A model generated the notes under the pieces. It ran no database searches, was not told where the DNA came from, and was given only the letters and a program-made list of their open reading frames with translations. Positions 17,111-31,157 of a stretch of 64,000 nucleotides of DNA are shown one piece after another. This stretch comes from Megaustenia siamemsis. Lineage: Eukaryota > Mollusca > Gastropoda > Stylommatophora > Ariophantidae. The position numbers and the translations under genes were made by a program. The DNA lies in NCBI GenBank assembly GCA_032433765.1, contig JAVIAB010000025.1:34520282-34584281 (forward strand). The letters are read 5' to 3'. How positions within the stretch are numbered: the first letter of the stretch is position 1; every line of letters starts with the position of its first letter.

Positions 17111-20100
17111 GCATTGTCTTTAATACTTGTTACTCTCACATTGTCTACAATACTCGTTGCTCTCACATTGTCTACAATACTTGTTGCTCTCACATTGTCT
17201 ACAATACTCGTTGCTCTCACATTGTCTACAATACTTGTTGTCCTCACATTGTCTACAATACTTGTTGCTCTCACATTGTCTACAATACTTGTTGCTCTCA
17301 CATTGTCTACAATACTTGTTGCTCTAACATTGTCTACAATACTCGTTGCTCTCACATTGTCTACAATACTTGTTGCTCTCATATTGTCTACAATGCTTGT
17401 TGCTCTCACATTGTCTACAATACGTGTTGCTCTCACATTGTCTACAATACATGTTGCTCTCACATTGTCTACAATACTCGTTGCTCTCACATTGTCTACA
17501 ATACTTGTTACTCTCACATTGTCTACAATACTTGTTGCTCTCACATTGTCTACAATACTTGTTGCTCTCACATTGTCTACAATACTTGTTACTCTCACAT
17601 TGTCTACAATACTTGTTACTCTCGCATTGTCTTTAATACTTGTTACTCTCACATTGTCTACAATACTCGTTGCTCTCACATTGTCTACAATACTTGTTGC
17701 TCTCACATTGTCTACAATACTCGTTGCTCTCACATTGTCTACAATACTTGTTGCCCTCACATTGTCTACAATACTTGTTGCTCTCACATTGTCTACAATA
17801 CTTGTTGCTCTCACATTGTCTACAATACTTGTTGCTCTCACATTGTCTACAATACTCGTTGCTCTCACATTGTCTACAATACTTGTTGCTCTCACATTGT
17901 CTACAATACTTGTTGCTCTCACATTGTCTACAAAACGTGTTGCTCTCACATTGTCTACAATACTTGTTGCTCTCACATTGTCTACAATACTTGTTACTCT
18001 CACATTGTGTACAATACTTGTTACTCTCACATTGTCTACAATACTTGTTGCTCTCACATTGTCTACAATACTTGTTGCTCTCACATTGTCTACAATACTT
18101 GTTGCTCTCACATTGTCTACAATAATTGTTGCTCTCACATTGTCTACAATACTTGTTACTCTCACATTGTCTACAATACTTGTTGCTCTCACATTGTCTA
18201 CAATACTTGTTACTCTCACATTGTCTACAATACTTGTTGCTCTCACATTGTCTACAATACTTGTTACTCTCACATTGTCTACAATACTTGTTGCTCTCAC
18301 ATTGTCTACAATACTTGTTACTCTCACATTGTCTACAATACTTGTTGCTCTCACATTGTCTACAATACTTGTTACTCTCACATTGTCTACAATACTTGTT
18401 ACTCTCACATTGTCTACAATACTTGTTGCTCTCACATTGTCTACAATACTTGTTACTCTCACATTGTCTACAATACTTGTTGCTCTCACATTGTCTACAA
18501 TACTTGTTGCTCTCAAATTGTCTACAATACTTGTTGCTCTCACATTGTCTACAATACTCGTTGCTCTCACATTGTCTACAATACTTGTTACTCTCACATT
18601 GTCTACAATACTTGTTACTCTCACATTGTCTACAATACTTGTTACTCTCACATTGTCTACAATACTTGTTGCTCTCACATTGTCTACAATACTTGTTACT
18701 CTCACATTGTCTACAATACTTGTAGCTCTCACATTGTCTACAATACTTATTACTCTCACATTGTCTACAATACTTGTTACTCTCGCATTGTCTTTAATAC
18801 TTGTTACTCTCACATTGTCTACAATACTCGTTGCTCTCACATTGTCTACAATACTTGTTGCTCTCACATTGTCTACAATACTTGTTGCTCTCACATTGTC
18901 TACAATACTTGTTGCTCTCACATTGTCTACAAAACGTGTTGCTCTCACATTGTCTACAATACTTGTTACTCTCACATTGTCTACAATACTTGTTGCTCTC
19001 ACATTGTCTACAATACTTGTTGCTCTCAAATTGTCTACAATACTTGTTGCTCTCACATTGTCTACAATACTCGTTGCTCTCACATTGTCTACAATACTTG
19101 TTACTCTCACATTGTCTACAATACTTGTTACTCTCACATTGTCTACAATACTTGTTACTCTCACATTGTCTACAATACTTGTTGCTCTCACATTGTCTAC
19201 AATACTTGTTACTCTCACATTGTCTACAATACTTGTTGCTCTCACATTGTCTACAATACTTGTTACTCTCACATTGTCTACAATACTTGTTACTCTCGCA
19301 TTGTCTTTAATACTTGTTACTCTCACATTGTCTACAATACTCGTTGCTCTCACATTGTCTACAATACTTGTTGCTCTCACATTGTCTACAATACTCGTTG
19401 CTCTCACATTGTCTACAATACTTGTTGTCCTCACATTGTCTACAATACTTGTTGCTCTCACATTGTCTACAATACTTGTTGCTCTCACATTGTCTACAAT
19501 ACTTGTTGCTCTAACATTGTCTACAATACTCGTTGCTCTCACATTGTCTACAATACTTGTTGCTCTCACATTGTCTACAATGCTTGTTGCTCTCACATTG
19601 TCTACAATACGTGTTGCTCTCACATTGTCTACAATACATGTTGCTCTCACATTGTCTACAATACTCGTTGCTCTCACATTGTCTACAATACTTGTTACTC
19701 TCACATTGTCTACAATACTTGTTGCTCTCACATTGTCTACAATACTTGTTGCTCTCACATTGTCTACAATACTTGTTACTCTCACATTGTCTACAATACT
19801 TGTTACTCTCGCATTGTCTTTAATACTTGTTACTCTCACATTGTCTACAATACTCGTTGCTCTCACATTGTCTACAATACTTGTTGCTCTCACATTGTCT
19901 ACAATACTCGTTGCTCTCACATTGTCTACAATACTTGTTGCCCTCACATTGTCTACAATACTTGTTGCTCTCACATTGTCTACAATACTTGTTGCTCTCA
20001 CATTGTCTACAATACTTGTTGCTCTCACATTGTCTACAATACTCGTTGCTCTCACATTGTCTACAATACTTGTTGCTCTCACATTGTCTACAATACTTGT

Positions 20101-20985
20101 TGCTCTCACATTGTCTACAAAACGTGTTGCTCTCACATTGTCTACAATACTTGTTGCTCTCACATTGTCTACAATACTTGTTACTCTCACATTGTCTACA
20201 ATACTTGTTACTCTCACATTGTCTACAATACTTGTTGCTCTCACATTGTCTACAATACTTGTTACTCTCACATTGTCTACAATACTTGTTGCTCTCACAT
20301 TGTCTACAATAATTGTTGCTCTCACATTGTCTACAATACTTGTTACTCTCACATTGTCTACAATACTTGTTGCTCTCACATTGTCTACAATACTTGTTAC
20401 TCTCACATTGTCTACAATACTTGTTGCTCTCACATTGTCTACAATACTTGTTACTCTCACATTGTCTACAATACTTGTTGCTCTCACATTGTCTACAATA
20501 CTTGTTACTCTCACATTGTCTACAATACTTGTTGCTCTCACATTGTCTACAATACTTGTTACTCTCACATTGTCTACAATACTTGTTACTCTCACATTGT
20601 CTACAATACTTGTTGCTCTCACATTGTCTACAATACTTGTTACTCTCACATTGTCTACAATACTTGTTGCTCTCACATTGTCTACAATACTTGTTGCTCT
20701 CAAATTGTCTACAATACTTGTTGCTCTCACATTGTCTACAATACTCGTTGCTCTCACATTGTCTACAATACTTGTTACTCTCACATTGTCTACAATACTT
20801 GTTACTCTCACATTGTCTACAATACTTGTTACTCTCACATTGTCTACAATACTTGTTGCTCTCACATTGTCTACAATACTTGTTACTCTCACATTGTCTA
20901 CAATACTTGTTGCTCTCACATTGTCTACAATACTTATTACTCTCACATTGTCTACAATACTTGTTACTCTCGCATTGTCTTTAAT
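17111..20985. repeat. Higher-order repeat A, period 2187 bp (81 monomers)
   Basis: A rare monomer variant, GCATTGTCTTTAATACTTG, starts at 17111, 17624, 18785, 19298, 19811 and 20972. The spacings are 513, 1161, 513, 513 and 1161 bp, all exact multiples of 27. 17111-18785 and 19298-20972 carry the same order of variants (TTGTCCTC, AACATTG, AATGCTTG, ATACGTG, ATACATG, AAAACGTG, AATAATTG) offset by exactly 2187 bp. This is a tandem segmental duplication within the satellite. A shorter third stretch resumes after 20988 and then diverges. Confidence 0.85.
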
Positions 20986-22444
20986 ACTTGTTACTCTCAC
21001 ATTGTCTACAATACTCGTTGCTCTCACATTGTCTACAATACTTGTTGCTCTCACATTGTCTACAATACTCGTTGCTCTCACATTGTCTACAATACTTGTT
21101 GTCCTCACATTGTCTACAATACTTGTTGCTCTCACATTGTCTACAATACTTGTTGCTCTCACATTGTCTACAATACTTGTTGCTCTCACATTGTCTACAA
21201 TACTCGTTGCTCTCACATTGTCTACAATACTTGTTGCTCTCACATTGTCTACAATGCTTGTTGCTCTCACATTGTCTACAATACGTGTTGCTCTCACATT
21301 GTCTACAATACTTGTTGCTCTCACATTGTCTACAATACTCGTTGCTCTCACATTGTCTACAATACTTGTTACTCTCACATTGTCTACAATACTTGTTGCT
21401 CTCACTTTGTCTACAATACTTGTTGCTCTCACATTGTCTACAATACTTGTTGCTCTCACATTGTCTACAATACGTGTTGCTCTCACATTGTCTACAATAC
21501 TCGTTGCTCTCACATTGTCTACAATACTTGTTCCTCTCACATTGTCTACAATACTTGTTGCTCTCACATTGTCTACAATACTCGTTGCTCTCACATTGTC
21601 TACAATACTTGTTGCTCTCACATTGTCTACAATATGCGTTGCTCTCACATTGTCTACAATACTTGTTACTCTCACATTGTCTACAATACTTGTTGCTCTC
21701 ACATTGTCTACAATACTTGTTACTCTCACATTGTCTACAATACTTGTTGCTCTCACATTGTCTACAATACTTGTTACTCTCACATTGTCTACAATACTTC
21801 TTGCTCTCACATTGTCTACAATACTTGTTGCTCTCACATTGTCTACAATACTCGTTGCTCCCTCATTGTCTACAATACTCGTTGCTCTCACATTGTCTAC
21901 AATACTTGTTACTCTCACATTGTCTACAATACTTGTTACTCTCACATTGTCTACAATACTCGTTGCTCTCACATTGTCTACAATACTCGTTGCTCTCACA
22001 TTGTCTACAATACTTGTAACTCTCACATTGTCTACAATACTTGTTACTCTCACATTGTCTACAATACTTGTTACTCTCACATTGTCTACAATACTTGTTA
22101 CTCTCACATTGTCTACAATACTCGTTGCTCTCACATTGTCTACAATACTCGTTGCTCTCACATTGTCTACAATACTTGTTACTCTCACATTTCTACAATA
22201 CTTGTAACTCTCACATTGTCTACAATACTTGTTGCTCTCACATTGTCTACAATACTCGTTGCTCTCACATTGTCTACAATACTCGTTGCTCTCACATTGT
22301 CTACAATACTTGTAACTCTCACATTGTCTACAATACTTGTTACTCTCACATTGTCTACAATACTTGTTACTCTCACATTGTCTACAATACTTGTAACTCT
22401 CACATTGTCTACAATACTTGTAACTCTCACATTGTCTACAATAC

Positions 22445-25400
22445 TTGTTACTCTCACATTGTCTACAATACTTGTTACTCTCACATTGTCTACAATACTT
22501 GTTACTCTCACATTGTCTACAATACTTGTTACTCTCACATTGTCTACAATACTTGCTGCTCTCACATTGTCTACAATACTTGTTGCTCTCACATTGTCTA
22601 CAATACTTGTTACTCTCACATTGTCTACAATACTCGTTGCTCTCACATTGTCTACAATACTTGTTGCTCTCACATTGTCTACAATACTCGTTGCTCTCAC
22701 ATTGTCTACAATACTTGTTGCCCTCACATTGTCTACAATACTCGTTGCTCTCACATTGTCTACAATACTTGTTGCTCTCACATTGTCTACAATACTCGTT
22801 GCTCTCACATTGTCTACAATACTTGTTGCCCTCACATTGTCTACAATACTTGTTGCTCTCACATTGTCTACAATACTTGTTGCTCTCACATTGTCTACAA
22901 TACTTGTTGCTCTCACATTGTCTACAATACTCGTTGCTCTCACATTGTCTACAATACTTGTTGCTCTCACATTGTCTACAATGCTTGTTGCTCTCACATT
23001 GTCTACAATACTCGTTGCTCTCACATTGTCTACAATACTCGTTGCTCTCACATTGTCTACAATACTCGTTGCTCTCACATTGTCTGCAATACTTGTTACT
23101 CTAACATTTTCTACAATACTTGTAACTCTCACATTGTCTACTATACTTGTTGCTCTCACATTGTCTACAATACTCGTTGCTCTCACATTGTCTACAATAC
23201 TCGTTGCTCTCACATTGTCTACAATACTTGTAACTCTCACATTGTCTACAATACTTGTTACTCTCACATTGTCTACAATACTTGTTACTCTCACATTGTC
23301 TACAATACTTGTAACTCTCACATTGTCTACAATACTTGTAACTCTCACATTGTCTACAATACTTGTTACTCTCACATTGTCTACAATACTTGTTACTCTC
23401 ACATTGTCTACAATACTTGTTACTCTCACATTGTCTACAATACTTGTTACTCTCACATTGTCTACAATACTTGCTGCTCTCACATTGTCTACAATACTTG
23501 TTGCTCTCACATTGTCTACAATACTTGTTACTCTCACATTGTCTACAATACTCGTTGCTCTCACATTGTCTACAATACTTGTTGCTCTCACATTGTCTAC
23601 AATACTCGTTGCTCTCACATTGTCTACAATACTTGTTGCCCTCACATTGTCTACAATACTCGTTGCTCTCACATTGTCTACAATACTTGTTGCTCTCACA
23701 TTGTCTACAATACTCGTTGCTCTCACATTGTCTACAATACTTGTTGCCCTCACATTGTCTACAATACTTGTTCCTCTCACATTGTCTACAATACTTGTTG
23801 CTCTCACATTGTCTACAATACTCGTTGCTCTCATATTGTCTACAATACTTGTTGCTCTCACATTGTCTACAATACGCGTTGCTCTCACATTGTCTACAAT
23901 ACATGTTACTCTCACATTGTCTACAATACTTGTTGCTCTCACATTGTCTACAATACTTGTTACTCTCACATTGTCTACAATACTTGTTGCTCTCACATTG
24001 TCTACAATACTTGTTACTCTCACATTGTCTACAACACTTCTTGCTCTCACATTGTCTACAATACTTGTTGCTCTCACATTGTCTACAATACTCGTTGCTC
24101 CCTCATTGTCTACAATACTCGTTGCTCTCATATTGTCTACAATACTTGTTGCTCTCACATTGTCTACAATATGCGTTGCTCTCACATTGTCTACAATACA
24201 TGTTACTCTCACATTGTCTACAATACTTGTTGCTCTCACATTGTCTACAATACTTGTTACTCTCACATTGTCTACAATACTTGTTGCTCTCACATTGTCT
24301 ACAATACTTGTTACTCTCACATTGTCTACAACACTTCTTGCTCTCACATTGTCTACAATACTTGTTGCTCTCACATTGTCTACAATACTCGTTGCTCCTC
24401 ATTGTCTACAATACTCGTTGCTCTCACATTGTCTACAATACTTGTTACTGTCACATTGTCTACAATACTTGTTACTCTCACATTGTCTACAATACTCGTT
24501 GCTCTCACATTGTCTACAATACTCGTTGCTCTCACATTGTCTACAATACTTGTAACTCTCACATTGTCTTCAATACTTGTTACTCTCACATTGTCTACAA
24601 TACTTGTTACTCTCACATTGTCTACAATACTTGTTACTCTCACATTGTCTACAATACTCGTTGCTCTCACATTGTCTACAATACTCGTTGCTCTCACATT
24701 GTCTGCAATACTTGTTACTCTCACATTTTCTACAATACTTGTAACTCTCACATTGTCTACTATACTTGTTGCTCTCACATTGTCTACAATACTCGTTGCT
24801 CTCACATTGTCTACAATACTCGTTGCTCTCACATTGTCTACAATACTTGTAACTCTCACATTGTCTACAATACTTGTTACTCTCACATTGTCTACAAACT
24901 TGTTACTCTCACATTGTCTACAATACTTGTAACTCTCACATTGTCTACAATACTTGTAACTCTCACATTGTCTACAATACTTGTTACTCTCACATTGTCT
25001 ACAATACTTGTTACTCTCACATTGTCTACAATACTTGTTACTCTCACATTGTCTACAATACTTGTTACTCTCACATTGTCTACAATACTTGCTGCTCTCA
25101 CATTGTCTACAATACTTGTTGCTCTCACATTGTCTACAATACTTGTTACTCTCACATTGTCTACAATACTCGTTGCTCTCACATTGTCTACAATACTTGT
25201 TGCTCTCACATTGTCTACAATACTCGTTGCTCTCACATTGTCTACAATACTTGTTGCCCTCACATTGTCTACAATACTCGTTGCTCTCACATTGTCTACA
25301 ATACTTGTTGCTCTCACATTGTCTACAATACTCGTTGCTCTCACATTGTCTACAATACTTGTTGCCCTCACATTGTCTACAATACTTGTTGCTCTCACAT

Positions 25401-27520
25401 TGTCTACAATACTTGTTGCTCTCACATTGTCTACAATACTTGTTGCTCTCACATTGTCTACAATACTCGTTGCTCTCACATTGTCTACAATACTTGTTGC
25501 TCTCACATTGTCTACAATGCTTGTTGCTCTCACATTGTCTACAATACTCGTTGCTCTCACATTGTCTACAATACTCGTTGCTCTCACATTGTCTACAATA
25601 CTCGTTGCTCTCACATTGTCTGCAATACTTGTTACTCTAACATTTTCTACAATACTTGTAACTCTCACATTGTCTACTATACTTGTTGCTCTCACATTGT
25701 CTACAATACTCGTTGCTCTCACATTGTCTACAATACTCGTTGCTCTCACATTGTCTACAATACTTGTAACTCTCACATTGTCTACAATACTTGTTACTCT
25801 CACATTGTCTACAATACTTGTTACTCTCACATTGTCTACAATACTTGTAACTCTCACATTGTCTACAATACTTGTAACTCTCACATTGTCTACAATACTT
25901 GTTACTCTCACATTGTCTACAATACTTGTTACTCTCACATTGTCTACAATACTTGTTACTCTCACATTGTCTACAATACTTGTTACTCTCACATTGTCTA
26001 CAATACTTGCTGCTCTCACATTGTCTACAATACTTGTTGCTCTCACATTGTCTACAATACTTGTTACTCTCACATTGTCTACAATACTCGTTGCTCTCAC
26101 ATTGTCTACAATACTTGTTGCTCTCACATTGTCTACAATACTCGTTGCTCTCACATTGTCTACAATACTTGTTGCCCTCACATTGTCTACAATACTCGTT
26201 GCTCTCACATTGTCTACAATACTTGTTGCTCTCACATTGTCTACAATACTCGTTGCTCTCACATTGTCTACAATACTTGTTGCCCTCACATTGTCTACAA
26301 TACTTGTTCCTCTCACATTGTCTACAATACTTGTTGCTCTCACATTGTCTACAATACTCGTTGCTCTCATATTGTCTACAATACTTGTTGCTCTCACATT
26401 GTCTACAATACGCGTTGCTCTCACATTGTCTACAATACATGTTACTCTCACATTGTCTACAATACTTGTTGCTCTCACATTGTCTACAATACTTGTTACT
26501 CTCACATTGTCTACAATACTTGTTGCTCTCACATTGTCTACAATACTTGTTACTCTCACATTGTCTACAACACTTCTTGCTCTCACATTGTCTACAATAC
26601 TTGTTGCTCTCACATTGTCTACAATACTCGTTGCTCCCTCATTGTCTACAATACTCATTGCTCTCACATTGTCTACAATACTTGTTACTGTCACATTGTC
26701 TACAATACTTGTTACTCTCACATTGTCTACAATACTCGTTGCTCTAACATTGTCTACAATACTCGTTGCTCTCACATTGTCTACAATACTTGTAACTCTC
26801 ACATTGTCTTCAATACTTGTTACTCTCACATTGTCTACAATACTTGTTACTCTCACATTGTCTACAATACTTGTTACTCTCACATTGTCTACAATACTCG
26901 TTGCTCTCACATTGTCTACAATACTCGTTGCTCTCACATTGTCTGCAATACTTGTTACTCTCACATTTTCTACAATACTTGTAACTCTCACATTGTCTAC
27001 TATACTTGTTGCTCTCACATTGTCTACAAAACTCGTTGCTCTCACATTGTCTACAATACTCGTTGCTCTCACATTGTCTACAATACTTGTAACTCTCACA
27101 TTGTCTACAATACTTGTTACTCTCACATTGTCTACAATACTTGTTACTCTCACATTGTCTACAATACTTGTAACTCTCACATTGTCTACAATACTTGTAA
27201 CTCTCACATTGTCTACAATACTTGTTACTCTCACATTGTCTACAATACTTGTTACTCTCACATTGTCTACAATACTTGTTACTCTCACATTGTCTACAAT
27301 ACTTGCTGCTCTCACATTGTCCACAATACTTGTTGCTCTCACATTGTCTACAATACTTGTTACTCTCACATTGTCTACAATACTCGTTGCTCTCACATTG
27401 TCTACAATACTTGTTGCTCTCACATTGTCTACAATACTCGTTGCTCTCACATTGTCTACAATACTTGTTGCCCTCACATTGTCTACAATACTCGTTGCTC
27501 TCACATTGTCTACAATACTT
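22445..27520. repeat. Higher-order repeat B, period about 2536 bp
   Basis: The variant order at about 22445-23904 recurs at 24981-26440, offset by 2536 bp. That is 94 monomers less 2 bp, explained by single-base deletions near 24395 and 24896. Shared markers include ACTTGCTGCT, CTGCAATAC followed by ACATTTTCTAC, and CTACTATAC. The CTGCAATAC marker appears at about 23085, 24704, 25621, 26944 and 27835, so shorter blocks (33-60 monomers) are also duplicated here. Confidence 0.75.
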
Positions 27521-30279
27521 GTTGCTCTCACATTGTCTACAATACTCGTTGCTCTCACATTGTCTACAATACTTGTTGCCCTCACATTGTCTACAATACT
27601 TGTTGCTCTCACATTGTCTACAATACTTGTTGCTCTCACATTGTCTACAATACTTGTTGCTCTCACATTGTCTACAATACTCGTTGCTCTCACATTGTCT
27701 ACAATACTTGTTGCTCTCACATTGTCTACAATGCTTGTTGCTCTCACATTGTCTACAATACTCGTTGCTCTCACATTGTCTACAATACTCGTTGCTCTCA
27801 CATTGTCTACAATACTCGTTGCTCTCACATTGTCTGCAATACTTGTTACTCTCACATTTTCTACAATACTTGTAACTCTCACATTGTCTACTATACTTGT
27901 TGCTCTCACATTGTCTACAATACTCGTTGCTCTCACATTGTCTACAATACTCGTTGCTCTCACATTGTCTACAATACTTGTAACTCTCACATTGTCTACA
28001 ATACTTGTTACTCTCACATTGTCTACAATACTTGTTACTCTCACATTGTCTACAATACTTGTAACTCTCACATTGTCTACAATACTTGTAACTCTCACAT
28101 TGTCTACAATACTTGTTACTCTCACATTGTCTACAATACTTGTTACTCTCACATTGTCTACAATACTTGTTACTCTCACATTGTCTACAATACTTGTTAC
28201 TCTCACATTGTCTACAATACTTGCTGCTCTCACATTGTCTACAATACTTGTTGCTCTCACATTGTCTACAATACTTGTTACTCTCACATTGTCTACAATA
28301 CTCGTTGCTCTCACATTGTCTACAATACTTGTTGCTCTCACATTGTCTACAATACTCGTTGCTCTCACATTGTCTACAATACTTGTTGCCTCACATTGTC
28401 TACAATACTCGTTGCTCTCACATTGTCTACAATACTTGTTGCTCTCACATTGTCTACAATACTCGTTGCTCTCACATTGTCTACAATACTTGTTGCCCTC
28501 ACATTGTCTACAATACTTGTTGCTCTCACATTGTCTACAATACTTGTTGCTCTCACATTGTCTACAATACTTGTTGCTCTCACATTGTCTACAATACTCG
28601 TTGCTCTCACATTGTCTACAATACTTGTTGCTCTCACATTGTCTACAATGCTTGTTGCTCTCACATTGTCTACAATACTCGTTGCTCTCACATTGTCTAC
28701 AATACTTGTTACTCTCACATTGTCTACAATACTTGTTGCTCTCACTTTGTCTACAATACTTGTTGCTCTCACATTGTCTACAATACTCGTTGCTCTCATA
28801 TTGTCTACAATACTTGTTGCTCTCACATTGTCTACAATACGCGTTGCTCTCACATTTGTCTACAACACTTCTTGCTCTCACATTGTCTACAATACTTGTT
28901 GCTCTCACATTGTCTACAATACTTGTTGCTCTCACATTGTCTACAATACTCGTTGCTCTCACATTGTCTACAATACTTGTTACTCTCACATTGTCTACAA
29001 TACTTGTTACTCTCACATTGTCTACAATACTTGTTACTCTCACATTGTGTACAATACTTGTTACTCTCACATTGTCTACAATACTTGTTGCTCTCACATT
29101 GTCTACAATACTTGTTACTCTCACATTTCTACAATACTTGTTACTCTCACATTGTCTACAATACTTGTAACTCTCACATTGTCTACAATACTTGTTACTC
29201 TCACATTGTCTACAATACTTGTTACTCTCACATTGTCTACAATACTTGTAACTCTCACATTGTCTACAATACTTGTTGCTCTCACATTGTCTACAATACT
29301 TGTTGCTCTAACATTGTCTACAATACTCGTTGCTCTCACATTGTCTACAATACTTGTAACTCTCACATTGTCTACAATACTTGTTACTCTCACATTGTCT
29401 ACAATACTTGTTACTCTCACATTGTCTACAATACTTGTAACTCTCACATTGTCTACAATACTTGTAACTCTCACATTGTCTACAATACTTGTTACTCTCA
29501 CATTGTCTACAATACTTGTTACTCTCACATTGTCTACAATACTTGTTACTCTCACATTGTCTACAATATTTGTTGCTCTCACATTGTCTACAATACTTGT
29601 TGCTCTCACATTGTCTACAATACTTGTTGCTCTCACATTGTCTACAATACTTGTTACTCTCACATTGTCTACAATACTTGTTGCTCTCACATTGTCTACA
29701 ATACTTGTTGCTCTCACATTGTCTACAATACTTGTTGCTCTCACATTGTCTACAATACTTGTTGCCCTCACATTGTCTACAATACTCGTTGCTCTCACAT
29801 TGTCTACAATACTTGTTGCTCTCACATTGTCTACAATACTTGTTGCCCTCACATTGTCTACAATACTTGTTGCTCTCACATTGTCTACAATACTTGTTGC
29901 CCTCACATTGTCTACAATACTTGTTGCTCTCACATTGTCTACAATACTTGTTACTCTCACATTTTCTACAATACTTGTTGCTCTCATACTGTCTACAATA
30001 CTTGTTGCTCTCACATTGTCTACAATACATGTTGCTCTCACATTGTCTACAATACTTGTTGCTCTCACATTGTCTACAATACTTGTTGCTCTCACATTGT
30101 CTACAATACTCGTTGCTCTCACATTGTCTACAATACTTGTTCCTCTCACATTGTCTACAATACCTGTTACTCTCACATTGTCTACAATACTCGTTGCTCT
30201 CATACTGTCTACAATACTTGTTACTCTCACATTGTCTACAATACTTGTTACTCTCACATTGTCTACAATACTTGTTGCT

Positions 30280-30840
30280 CTCACATGGTCTACAATACTT
30301 GTTACTCTCACATTGTCTACAATACTTGTTGCTCTCACATTGTCTACTATAGTTGTTACTCTCACATTGTCTACAACACTTGTTGCTCTCACATTGTCTA
30401 CAATACTTGTTACTCTCACATTGTCTACAACACTTGTTGCTCTCACATTGTCTACAATACTTGTTACTCTCACATTGTCTACAACACTTGTTGCTCTCAC
30501 ATTGTCTACAATACTTGTTGCTCTCACATGGTCTACAATACTTGTTGCTCTCACATTGTCTACAATACTTGTTGCTCTCACATGGTCTACAATACTTGTT
30601 GCTCTCACATTGTCTACAATACTTGTTGCTCTCACATGGTCTACAATACTTGTTGCTCTCACATTGTCTACAATACTTGTTGCTCTCACATGGTCTACAA
30701 TACTTGTTGCTCTCACATTGTCTACAATACTTGTTACTCTCACATTGTCTACAATACTTGTTGCTCTCACATTGTCTACAATACTCGTTGCTCTCACATT
30801 GTCTACAATACTTGTTGCTCTCACATGGTCTACAATACTT
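30280..30840. repeat. Dimeric (54-bp) higher-order repeats near the satellite edge
   Basis: Monomers alternate with a 54-bp period. The ACATGGTCTAC variant recurs near 30529, 30583, 30637 and 30691. Just before it, at about 30370-30500, ACAACACTTG and TTGTTACTC variants alternate at the same period. This local dimerisation is not seen in the uniform core. Confidence 0.75.
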
Positions 30841-31097
30841 GTTGCTCTCACATTGTCTACAATACTTGTTACTCTCACATTGTCTACAATACTTGTTGCT
30901 CTCACATTGTCTACAATACTTGTTACTCTCACATTGTCTACAATACTTGTTACTCTCACATTGTCTACAATACTTGTTACTCTCACATTGTCTACAATAC
31001 TTGTTACTCTCACATTGTCTACAATACTTGTTACTCTCACATTGTCTACAATACTTGTTACTCTCACATTGTCTACAATACTTGTTACTCTAAGTGC

Positions 31098-31139
31098 TGT
31101 AGACAATGTGAGTGCAACAACTATTGTAGACAATGTGAG
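31098..31139 (-). repeat. Inverted, diverged satellite fragment closing the array
   Basis: The array stops at about 31091. After 6 bp the sequence reads TGTAGACAATGTGAG twice, about 27 bp apart, which is the reverse complement of the monomer. About 1.6 units are present with two or three substitutions. The array therefore ends in a short head-to-head junction. Confidence 0.8.
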
Positions 31140-31157
31140 GTATATATACATATTTAT

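Larger units (their letters stand above)
1..31091. repeat. 27-bp satellite array, about 1150 monomers
   Basis: A head-to-tail 27-bp monomer runs from the first base of the window, so the array is cut by the window edge. The core of the unit reads ACTTGTTGCTCTCACATTG and is followed by TCTACAAT. Composition is about 37% GC, with 18 of 27 pyrimidines on the plus strand and no CpG in the commonest form. Common variants are TTGCT to TTACT, ACTTG to ACTCG and TTGTA to GTAAC. The first 15 kb are almost perfectly uniform, and variants become dense to the right. Because 27 is divisible by 3, five of six frames stay open for long stretches (for example LLLSHCLQY, STILVALTL and DNVRATSIV repeats). I see no sign that these are genes. 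The array lies in the inferred fourth intron of the minus-strand Ig gene. Confidence 0.98.

Noticed and set aside
9..22207. Open frames of 5651 and 7394 codons, and a dozen more of hundreds of codons, in the 27-bp array
   Set aside because: The unit is 27 bp with no stop in five of six frames, so open frames are automatic. There are no splice sites, no start context, and codons on all frames are equally repetitive.
1..31091. CRISPR array
   Set aside because: The repeats are head to tail with no spacers, and the window is eukaryotic.
1..31091. Telomeric repeat
   Set aside because: The unit is 27 bp with no resemblance to TTAGGG or similar short G-rich units.
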